Shown: in pieces, positions 1 to 4,709 of the stretch
How the letters are laid out: the number at the start of each line of letters is the position of its first letter
How positions within the stretch are numbered: position 1 is the first letter of the stretch
From: Cyanobacteria bacterium T3Sed10_376R1m
GTDB lineage: Bacteria > Cyanobacteriota > Cyanobacteriia > Cyanobacteriales > Cyanobacteriaceae
Direction of reading: 5' to 3'
DNA: 5,166 bases
Assembly: GCA_003566215.1 (NCBI GenBank)
Contig: PXEJ01000071.1
Span: 1-5,166 of the forward strand
Program-made: the position numbers and the translations under genes
Notes under the pieces: model-generated
What the model was told of the DNA's origin: nothing
What the model saw: the letters and a program-made list of their open reading frames with translations, nothing else
The model's database searches: none

Positions 1-437
1 GGGAAAAGGGTTATAAAAATGGTGATTATCAAGCCCATTTGTATGAAGACGCTTACCAAAAATTAAAGTTATGGTATCAAAATAATATCCCGATTTTCGT
101 TTACTCTTCTGGTTCAGTTTTTGCTCAAAAATTATTTTTTAGTCATTCTCAATATGGTAATTTAATAAATTTATTTAGTGATTTTTTTGATACTAATATA
201 GGTAATAAAAAGGATGGTAAATCCTATCAATTAATTGCTGATAAAATCGGTTTACCAACTTCTCAAATATTATTTTTATCGGATATACAATCAGAAATCG
301 ATGCGGCTAAATCAGTTAATATGCAAACAATCTGGATTATCCGAGATAAAAGCTTATTTGAAGAAAAAATAAACTTAAATTTAGACTATTTTATTATTAA
401 TAATTTTAGTGCGATCGATCAAAATGAATTATCCTAA
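1..437 (+). CDS. mtnC: Enolase-phosphatase E1, 3' part (5' end outside the window)
   Basis: The frame is open from the left edge, with full codons from position 3, and gives the last 144 residues. MtnC is a cytoplasmic HAD-family enzyme of methionine salvage that enolises and dephosphorylates 2,3-diketo-5-methylthiopentyl-1-phosphate. Visible family features, numbered from the first complete codon, are the stretch EKGYKNGDYQAHLYED at the start, HAD motif II in VYSSGS (33-38), the FDTNIGNKK segment (62-70) that supplies the motif III lysine, and motif IV in LFLSD (90-94) followed by acidic residues. The N-terminal motif I (DxD) lies upstream of the window; about 85-95 residues should be missing against a usual length near 225-240. 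A TTG at 39 is not a credible start because homology continues upstream of it. The gene ends in TAA and is followed by 166 non-coding bases. The family call is secure; membership of an mtn operon cannot be seen here. Confidence 0.9.
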   Translation, partial: EKGYKNGDYQAHLYEDAYQKLKLWYQNNIPIFVYSSGSVFAQKLFFSHSQYGNLINLFSDFFDTNIGNKKDGKSYQLIADKIGLPTSQILFLSDIQSEIDAAKSVNMQTIWIIRDKSLFEEKINLNLDYFIINNFSAIDQNELS

Positions 438-456
438 TATTTACACTCAAACTATA

Positions 457-489
457 GGTATTAATTGAAAGATATTATGGAATAATACC
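457..489. other. Inverted repeat downstream of mtnC
   Basis: A perfect 7-bp inverted repeat, GGTATTA (457-463) and TAATACC (483-489), is separated by 19 bases that themselves contain the small hairpin TATTAT-GGA-ATAATA (473-487). It starts 19 bases after the mtnC stop. No T-run follows, so it is not a textbook intrinsic terminator. It could be a weak 3'-end structure for mtnC or an operator for the downstream transporter gene. Confidence 0.3.
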
Positions 490-543
490 ACCTCTCTGGA
501 AGACTTAGAAGGCAAAAACTCATATTATTCATCACACATATTT

Positions 544-578
544 AAGAATTTTATCTTAGTATAGAATAAAACATTCTT
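544..578. other. Imperfect hairpin over a possible -10 upstream of the LysE-family gene
   Basis: AAGAA (544-548) pairs with TTCTT (574-578), and TTTTAT (549-554) with ATAAAA (566-571). A two-base bulge (572-573) and an 11-base loop interrupt it, giving 11 pairs in all. The loop edge carries TAGAAT (562-567), a 5-of-6 match to a -10 element 37 bases before the ATG at 604, but no good -35 lies at the right distance. A T-rich stretch follows (580-593). It may be an operator/promoter for the transporter or a weak terminator for mtnC; the sequence does not decide. Confidence 0.25.
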
Positions 579-603
579 GTATTAATTTTTTATTCGCCCT
601 AAA

Positions 604-1227
604 ATGTTAATAACGATGAGTTGGGCTGATATACTAGGCTTGTTTGGTGCAATGGTTATATTAGCATCAATTCCTAGTCTTAGTGTTTTGACAGTATCTC
701 TTAAGAGTGCTAAAGGTGGTTTTGTACACGGTTTTTTTACCACCCTTGGCATTGTTTTGGGGGATATTATTTTTATTATAATTACCCTGTGGGGATTATC
801 TTTTTTAGAAAAGATAATGGGAAATTTTTTTATTGTAATAAATTATATTGGCGGACTCTATTTAGTTTTTCTTGGTATTACCATTTTGAAGAAAAATAAT
901 AATAATACAACTCTTGAAGAAGTCAATGTAAAATCTCTTTTTTCTAGTTTTTTGACGGGGCTATTAATAACGTTGGGAGATCAAAAAGCAACTTTTTTTT
1001 ACATTGGTTTTCTACCTACTTTTGTTGATATTACTAATATTTCTTACTTTGACACTTTAATTATTTTGATAATTACAATTATGACAGTGGGAGGAGTAAA
1101 ATTAATTTATGCTTTTATCGCTGACCAATCAAATTTATTAATTAATACAAAAAATAAAACAAAAATTAATGTATTAGCTGGTTATTTACTAATATTTATA
1201 GGTATCTTTTTGATTATCAAACTCTAG
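604..1227 (+). CDS. LysE/RhtB-family membrane exporter
   Basis: A 207-residue, very hydrophobic protein with about six membrane segments (roughly residues 8-30, 40-66, 74-95, 112-137, 148-172, 188-205), the size and layout of LysE/RhtB amino-acid or metabolite exporters in the inner membrane. Family features include the N-terminal helix, a glycine-rich second segment (GGFVHGFFTTLGIVLGD, 38-54), the loop after YIGGLYLVFLG (81-91), and a second-half repeat ending in FLPTFVD (136-142). The usual N-terminal Pro-Gly-Pro is replaced by IPSLS (23-27), and the usual Asn-Pro-Lys of the second half by DQK (126-128). I associate both changes with a cyanobacterial subfamily from memory. The substrate cannot be inferred. 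The start is uncertain: ATG at 604 or 616 (shortening by four residues), neither with a convincing Shine-Dalgarno. It lies alone between non-coding stretches and is probably monocistronic. Confidence 0.85.
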   Translation: MLITMSWADILGLFGAMVILASIPSLSVLTVSLKSAKGGFVHGFFTTLGIVLGDIIFIIITLWGLSFLEKIMGNFFIVINYIGGLYLVFLGITILKKNNNNTTLEEVNVKSLFSSFLTGLLITLGDQKATFFYIGFLPTFVDITNISYFDTLIILIITIMTVGGVKLIYAFIADQSNLLINTKNKTKINVLAGYLLIFIGIFLIIKL

Positions 1228-1270
1228 TATATAGCGTTTATCATAATTATGAGGTATATCTGTTATTTCC

Positions 1271-1303
1271 AAGTCCCCCGAATTTGCGGGGGATTTAGGG
1301 GGA
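1271..1303. repeat. GC-rich palindromic repeat (GGGGGATTTAGGGGG type)
   Basis: AAGTCCCCCG (1271-1280) pairs with CGGGGGATTT (1287-1296): ten pairs including one G-T, around the loop AATTTG. A further GGGGG tract follows after TTTA. This C-run/G-run element in an AT-rich genome has the form of dispersed intergenic repeats that I recall in several cyanobacteria. It starts 44 bases after the transporter stop and could also end its transcript, although no T-run follows. Confidence 0.55.
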
Positions 1304-1358
1304 TCATTTTGTATTTCATGAGCATAATAATTGCTATAAATCGATTACCCCAAGGTAA

Positions 1359-1417
1359 AAGCCCCCAAACCTTTGTGCTTGATAGCATTTCTCCCCATAG
1401 GGGAGAAGGGGGGGCTT
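1359..1417. repeat. Nested GC-rich palindrome, repeat or hairpin element
   Basis: The outer arms AAGCCCCC (1359-1366) and GGGGGCTT (1410-1417) are perfect 8-bp complements. Inside them, TTCTCCCC (1389-1396) and GGGGAGAA (1400-1407) form an 8-bp stem with the three-base loop ATA. The whole element could fold into a long hairpin or cruciform. Its composition contrasts sharply with the AT-rich surroundings, which suggests an inserted small repeat or MITE-like unit. It lies between the ends of two converging genes, so bidirectional termination is another possible role. There is no transposase and no visible target duplication. Confidence 0.5.
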
Positions 1418-1490
1418 ATAAATTGTAGAAATGTAGCTTATTGTATAAGTCAGTCTGAGTTAAACACGCACAAGAGAAGAAAACGAACAA

Positions 1491-1505
1491 AGCCTACTTA
1501 GGGCT
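1491..1505 (-). terminator. Weak hairpin at the 3' end of hemF
   Basis: On the minus strand, AGCC and GGCT form a 4-bp stem around CTAAGTA, overlapping the end of the hemF stop codon. A T-rich run (TTGTTCGTTTTCTT) follows. The short stem makes this a poor intrinsic terminator; the stronger palindromes at 1359-1417 and 1271-1303 lie further downstream of hemF and may serve instead. Confidence 0.2.
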
Positions 1506-2547
1506 ATATTTTTAAACTTGTCCAGTCTTTAGACTGAAGATAAAAGTCGGTTAACTGTGCTTCCGGACTTTCTTTTTCTGGTTGATAACCATACTCCCAA
1601 CGGGTAAGAGGAGGTAGAGACATTAAAATGGATTCGGTACGGCCATTGGTTTGCAAACCAAAAATAGTACCACGATCATAAACTAAGTTAAACTCTACAT
1701 AACGTCCTCGACGATATAGTTGAAAATTACGCTCTCTTTCACCATAATCCATGTTTTTGCGACGCTCAACAATGGGTAAATAAGAAGGTAAAAAAGCATT
1801 TCCGCAACTTTTTACAAATGCAAATATATCTTCCCAACTATGATTAATTTTACCTACTTTTTCACTATATTTATTTGTTAATCCTTGACTATTTGTACCG
1901 CCATAAAGTTTCCCTTCACTATTCTGATAGTCAAAGAAAATGCCACCAATTCCTCTTGCTTCTTGACGATGTTTGAGATAAAAATATTCATCACACCATT
2001 TTTTAAAAGTCGGATAATATTGGGGATTATGGCGATCGCAACTCTCTTTTAAGGTATGATGAAAATGGACTGCATCCTCAGCAAAACCATAGTAAGGAGT
2101 TAAATCCGCACCGCCTCCAAACCACCAAACAGGACCTGCCTCAAAATAACGATAGTTTAAATGTACTGTAGGAACATAAGGATTACGGGGATGAAGCACC
2201 ATAGAAGTTCCCGTAGCGTAAAAACCATGACCAGCACCTTCAGGGCGTTGAATGAGAATCGAAGAAGGTAACTCATCCCCCCAAACCTCAGAAAAGTTTA
2301 CTCCTCCCTGCTCAAAAACACCACCATCTCGAATAACTCTGGTACGTCCACCACCACCTTCTTTTCTTTGCCAATTATCCTCTTGAAAAGTTGCTTTGCC
2401 ATCAATTTTTTCTAAACCCTGACAAATTCTATCTTGTAAATCCATCACCAATTTTTTCGCTCTTTGTCTCGAATCTTGGGGTGGATTTTCTTGCTCAAGG
2501 TTAGACTGATTATTTTTGTTTAATTCTTGGGTTAATATTGTTGTCAT
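1504..2547 (-). CDS. hemF: Oxygen-dependent coproporphyrinogen III oxidase
   Basis: A full-length 347-residue HemF, close to the usual cyanobacterial size. It uses O2 to decarboxylate two propionates of coproporphyrinogen III, giving protoporphyrinogen IX for heme, chlorophyll and bilins in the cytoplasm. Conserved family blocks are [10 protein letters not shown] (63-72), GVNFSEVWG (82-90), [18 protein letters not shown] (119-136), [14 protein letters not shown] (141-154), KKWCDEYF (182-189), the signature [15 protein letters not shown] (193-207), and [20 protein letters not shown] (279-298). The first 25 or so residues are Gln/Asn-rich and variable, as expected ahead of the catalytic domain. 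The ATG is supported by a strong promoter ending about 30 bases upstream; no clear Shine-Dalgarno is present (CAACAAAA precedes ATG). It is transcribed away from acsF, with which it shares the 318-bp intergenic region. Identification is secure. Confidence 0.97.
   Translation of the reverse strand: MTTILTQELNKNNQSNLEQENPPQDSRQRAKKLVMDLQDRICQGLEKIDGKATFQEDNWQRKEGGGGRTRVIRDGGVFEQGGVNFSEVWGDELPSSILIQRPEGAGHGFYATGTSMVLHPRNPYVPTVHLNYRYFEAGPVWWFGGGADLTPYYGFAEDAVHFHHTLKESCDRHNPQYYPTFKKWCDEYFYLKHRQEARGIGGIFFDYQNSEGKLYGGTNSQGLTNKYSEKVGKINHSWEDIFAFVKSCGNAFLPSYLPIVERRKNMDYGERERNFQLYRRGRYVEFNLVYDRGTIFGLQTNGRTESILMSLPPLTRWEYGYQPEKESPEAQLTDFYLQSKDWTSLKI
2032..2039. repeat. HIP1 octamer GCGATCGC inside hemF
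   Basis: A perfect GCGATCGC. In DNA this AT-rich the octamer should be very rare by chance, so its three occurrences in 5.2 kb (see 2959 and 4009) are a cyanobacterial signature. Confidence 0.9.
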
Positions 2548-2583
2548 TTTTGTTGCTTGAAAAAACTTTAAAATCTTTTAATT

Positions 2584-2612
2584 ACTATAAGGTGATTAAT
2601 TAATCATGTCAT
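2584..2612 (-). promoter_or_regulatory. Sigma-70-type promoter of hemF
   Basis: On the minus strand, ATGACA (2612-2607, 5 of 6 to TTGACA) is followed by exactly 17 bases and then TATAGT (2589-2584, 5 of 6 to TATAAT). Transcription would begin near 2577, leaving a leader of about 30 bases before the hemF ATG. This is the best promoter match I find in the window. The spacer contains a perfect palindrome, described separately. Confidence 0.6.
2593..2606. promoter_or_regulatory. Perfect 14-bp palindrome in the hemF promoter spacer
   Basis: TGATTAATTAATCA is its own reverse complement and occupies 14 of the 17 bases between the -35 and -10 hexamers of hemF. A dimeric regulator bound there would block RNA polymerase. 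It does not match FNR/CRP spacing (TGAT-N6-ATCA rather than N4), the NtcA form GTA-N8-TAC, or a 7-1-7 Fur box. The binding protein is unknown. Confidence 0.45.
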
Positions 2613-2729
2613 CTTTTCTTAGTAAAACTTAATATAAGAGATTTGATAAAAATACCTACTTAGATTTTTAGTGCCTTTTGTATGATGGATTATCAGCTAA
2701 ATTATTTGTTTATCTCCATTAAGATGTAG

Positions 2730-2771
2730 TAATTCCATAGCAAGAGCAAGTCAGTTTTTGAGATGGAATTA
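2730..2771. promoter_or_regulatory. Long-spaced inverted repeat upstream of acsF
   Basis: TAATTCCAT (2730-2738) and ATGGAATTA (2763-2771) are perfect 9-bp complements separated by 24 bases. It lies 95-136 bases before the acsF start. It could be a two-site operator or a stem in an acsF leader transcript if the start site is further upstream. The role is unknown. Confidence 0.35.
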
Positions 2772-2778
2772 AATAAAA

Positions 2779-2796
2779 ATTAAGTAATGTTACAAA
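2779..2796 (+). promoter_or_regulatory. HLR1-like direct repeat (possible RpaB site) upstream of acsF
   Basis: GTTACAAA (2789-2796) fits the HLR1 half-site (G/T)TTACA(T/A)(T/A) in all eight positions. Two bases upstream of it, ATTAAGTA (2779-2786) fits five of eight. HLR1 is bound by the cyanobacterial response regulator RpaB at light-regulated genes. The first half-site is poor, so this is a candidate only. It overlaps the ATTA-AG-TAAT element at 2779-2788. Confidence 0.3.
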
Positions 2797-2822
2797 ATAC
2801 TGCACCAGAAAGATAAATTCCC

Positions 2823-2860
2823 TTAGAATAACAAAAAACAAAGTATAGCTATTAAGTAAT
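2823..2860 (+). promoter_or_regulatory. Proximal acsF upstream elements
   Basis: This stretch directly before the acsF ATG holds TAGAAT (2824-2829) and TATAGC (2844-2849) as possible -10 hexamers, neither with a good -35 at 16-18 bp. It also contains the word ACAAAGTATA (2838-2847), found inverted in the arsR promoter, and a second ATTAAGTAAT (2851-2860), repeating 2779-2788 exactly. The acsF start site is therefore not resolved. Confidence 0.3.
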
Positions 2861-2865
2861 CTTTT

Positions 2866-3927
2866 ATGACAGCAACAACACTTACACCAAAAAGTAATAA
2901 AAAAAAGGCCATTAAAGAAACTCTCCTAACTCCTAGATTTTATACCACCGACTTTGATGCGATCGCACAAATGGATATATCAAGTCAAGAAGAAGAATTA
3001 AAAGCGATGTTAACGGAAATGAAAACCGACTACAATCGCAACCACTTTGTTAGAGACGAAGACTTTGAAAAAACATGGGAACACGTAGAAGGTAGTACCC
3101 GTGAAGCATTCATTGACTTTTTAGAACGCTCTTGTACCTCGGAATTTTCAGGATTTATCCTCTTCAAAGAAATCTCTCGCCGTATCAAAGACAGAAACCC
3201 TCTACTAGCGGAAATATTCAGTTTAATGGCAAGGGATGAAGCGCGCCATGCAGGATTTTTGAACAAAGCCATGACAGACTTTAACATCTCCCTCGACTTA
3301 GGCTATCTCACCAAACATAGGGTTTATACCTTCTTTAAACCTGAGTGGGTTATTTATGCAGTTTATCTATCGGAAAAAATTGGTTATTGGCGCTATATCT
3401 TGATGTATCGTCACCTCGAAAAAAATCCCCATTATCAGTTTTATCCCCTATTTAAAAAATTTGAACATTGGTGTCAAGATGAAAGTCGTCATGGAGACAT
3501 ATTTAACGCCCTATTACGTTCACAAAAACCCATGTGGCATGGTTGGAAAGCCAAATTATGGTCAAGATTTTTCCTCTTATCCGTCTTTGCTACCCATACT
3601 TTAACAGTCCATGAAAGAGAAGACTTTTATGAATCAGTGGGGTTAGATGCCCAAGAATATGACCGCCAAGTAATCATCAAGACAAATCAAACCTCCGCCA
3701 AAGCCTTCCCCGTTATTCTTGATACCAGCCATAAAGACTTTTTTCCCCGTCTTGAAAAATGCAATGAATATAATATTCAATTACAACAAATAGAAAGAAG
3801 TGTACAACCAAAATTTATTAAGTTTTTAGGCAAGTTACCGATTATGATTGCCATTTTCTGGAATTTATTTTGTCTATATCTAATTAAACCAATGAATGCA
3901 GAAGACTTAAGAGGTCAGGTTAATTAA
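2866..3927 (+). CDS. acsF: Mg-protoporphyrin IX monomethyl ester oxidative cyclase (di-iron, aerobic)
   Basis: A full-length 353-residue AcsF/ChlA (CHL27) protein. With O2 it forms the fifth (E) ring, converting Mg-protoporphyrin IX monomethyl ester to divinyl protochlorophyllide in chlorophyll synthesis. It is a ferritin-like di-iron protein. Two DExRH motifs are visible, DEARH (124-128) and DESRH (205-209), and Glu93 in TSEFSGF and Glu170 in LSEKIGYW fit the other carboxylate ligands. Conserved surroundings include RDEDFEKTWEH (63-73), FFKPEWVIYAVYLSEKIGYW (156-175) and VHEREDFYESVGLD (248-261). A hydrophobic stretch near 322-341 may help it sit at the membrane. Homologues start with the same MTATT-like N-terminus, supporting this ATG; there is no clear Shine-Dalgarno. 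It is divergent from hemF, and a regulator gene follows 78 bases downstream. A partner such as Ycf54 is not in the window. Paralogues for low oxygen exist in some cyanobacteria; the sequence alone does not tell which copy this is. Confidence 0.96.
   Translation: MTATTLTPKSNKKKAIKETLLTPRFYTTDFDAIAQMDISSQEEELKAMLTEMKTDYNRNHFVRDEDFEKTWEHVEGSTREAFIDFLERSCTSEFSGFILFKEISRRIKDRNPLLAEIFSLMARDEARHAGFLNKAMTDFNISLDLGYLTKHRVYTFFKPEWVIYAVYLSEKIGYWRYILMYRHLEKNPHYQFYPLFKKFEHWCQDESRHGDIFNALLRSQKPMWHGWKAKLWSRFFLLSVFATHTLTVHEREDFYESVGLDAQEYDRQVIIKTNQTSAKAFPVILDTSHKDFFPRLEKCNEYNIQLQQIERSVQPKFIKFLGKLPIMIAIFWNLFCLYLIKPMNAEDLRGQVN
2959..2966. repeat. HIP1 octamer GCGATCGC inside acsF
   Basis: A perfect octamer near the acsF 5' end, encoding part of DAIAQ. 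It is one of three in the window. Confidence 0.9.
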
Positions 3928-3973
3928 AAAACTCAATTTTGGTAAACTAGAAACGATAAAGTCCAACTAAGGT

Positions 3974-4000
3974 TAGAATATACTTTGTACTTTCATTCTA
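3974..4000 (+). promoter_or_regulatory. arsR-family gene promoter with overlapping inverted repeat
   Basis: TAGAAT (3974-3979) and ATTCTA (3995-4000) form a perfect 6-bp inverted repeat with a 15-base spacer. Inside it lies TATACT (3979-3984), a 5-of-6 match to a -10 box, which would start transcription near 3990 with a leader of about 15 bases; no good -35 is seen. GGTTA directly repeats on the outer flanks (3971-3975, 4001-4005). ArsR-family regulators usually repress their own gene through such repeats, so this is a plausible autoregulatory operator. Confidence 0.4.
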
Positions 4001-4005
4001 GGTTA

Positions 4006-4359
4006 ATGGCGATCGCAAATCCTGTCCCCCCTGAAGTATTAGAACAAGTTGCAGAATACTTTAATATTTTAAGTAATCCCATGCGTTTACAAATATTAAA
4101 CTTATTGGGGGAAGGAGAAAAGTGCGTACAAGAATTAGTTGAACTCACTAAAACCAGTCAGGCAAACGTTTCTAAACACCTCAAAATCATGTTACAAGCG
4201 GGAATTATCAACCGTCGTCCTGATGGTACTTCTGCCTATTATTATATTGAAGACTCCCTCATCTTCGATTTATCCCACCTTGTTTGCAATCACTTAGCCG
4301 AAAGAATAGAAAAACAAGCTCTCAAGTTTCGCAACATCACCCTTGCCCAGAAGAAATAA
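4006..4359 (+). CDS. ArsR-family winged-helix transcriptional regulator
   Basis: A 117-residue protein, mostly one ArsR-type winged helix-turn-helix, expected to bind DNA as a dimer in the cytoplasm. The domain runs from about residue 10 to 100: YFNILSNPMRLQILNLL (18-34) is the family's N-terminal helix pair; VQELVELTKTSQANVSKHLK (41-60) is the helix-turn-helix with SQANVSKHL as recognition helix; AGIINRRPDGTSAYYYIED (65-83) is the beta wing. The start is taken as ATG at 4006; a TTG at 3985 in the same frame would add seven residues but falls within the promoter. The metal motif ELCVC of ArsR is reduced to one cysteine, Cys40, and the C-terminal helix has His91, Cys94 and His96 rather than the D-x-H of SmtB/CzrA. 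The signal is therefore unknown (thiol or redox, metal, or none). Its position after acsF suggests control of itself or of neighbouring tetrapyrrole genes, which is inference. Confidence 0.88.
   Translation: MAIANPVPPEVLEQVAEYFNILSNPMRLQILNLLGEGEKCVQELVELTKTSQANVSKHLKIMLQAGIINRRPDGTSAYYYIEDSLIFDLSHLVCNHLAERIEKQALKFRNITLAQKK
4009..4016. repeat. HIP1 octamer GCGATCGC at the start of the arsR-family gene
   Basis: A perfect octamer immediately after the ATG, encoding AIA. HIP1 at the very start of coding regions is common in cyanobacteria and supports ATG 4006 as the start. Confidence 0.85.
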
Positions 4360-4709
4360 TAGCATTACTGAATTTAGATATGATTTTTAGTTTAAGTGGG
4401 GAATGATTCGACTATGCTCATCAACCATAGGAAGTAGGAAATATAAAGAGTGTTAATTTTTCCATGTAATGGGGAACAAAAGTTGATGAGAGTGAAATAA
4501 GGTATGGGTCAAAATATGGTAAGGTTTATAAAAATTTAACAATATTTTTTTTATATTTTGGTTCAATTTTTGACAGTTTATCAAGTAATCTTCACTTAAT
4601 GATTAGCCTTGAGTTTTACGGTGGGCTTGAGGTGGAGATGATTGATTGTGTTAATAATTGGGTTAGTTTTTTATTTAACTAAAGTTGCAGATAGATAAAG
4701 TTAAAGGTA
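4360..4709. other. 350-bp intergenic region before ndhF
   Basis: No convincing gene is present. Visible structure: CTATG-N9-CATAG (4412-4430); a 9-bp inverted repeat CTCATCAAC (4417-4425) and GTTGATGAG (4482-4490); CCAT-GTA-ATGG (4462-4472); and the direct repeat TGGGGAA (4397-4403, 4470-4476). After an A/T-only tract (about 4525-4560) comes a possible -35 TTGACA (4570-4575), with only a weak -10, CTTAAT (4595-4600), 19 bases on. No strong terminator follows the regulator gene. Confidence 0.4.
4638..4682 (+). CDS. Possible 14-residue leader peptide before ndhF
   Basis: ATG at 4638 opens a 14-codon frame, MIDCVNNWVSFLFN, ending in TAA 27 bases before ndhF. GAGG (4629-4632) sits five bases upstream, a better Shine-Dalgarno than any of the large genes here has. 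The same frame also starts at ATG 4599 (27 residues). It could be a translated leader of the ndhF transcript or chance. There is no recognisable motif. Confidence 0.15.
   Translation: MIDCVNNWVSFLFN

Noticed and set aside
39..41. TTG at 39 as start of the first gene
   Set aside because: MtnC-like sequence continues upstream in frame to the window edge, so the gene is simply truncated.
3030..3287. 85-codon open frame on the minus strand inside acsF
   Set aside because: It lies wholly antisense to the highly conserved di-iron core of acsF, has no recognisable family and is explained as a shadow frame.
3985..4005. TTG at 3985 as start of the ArsR-family gene
   Set aside because: It would add seven unconserved residues and place the start inside the likely -10/operator region; ATG 4006 followed by HIP1 is more natural.
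4527..4555. TATAAAAA/TTTTTATA inverted repeat as a terminator or operator
   Set aside because: It is made only of A and T in a low-complexity tract, has no GC stem, and is expected by chance in such DNA.
4641..4661. NdhR/CcmR-like site (ATTGAT followed by AATTGG) upstream of ndhF
   Set aside because: The motif I recall for NdhR needs a better second half and one more base of spacing; the match is too weak to annotate.
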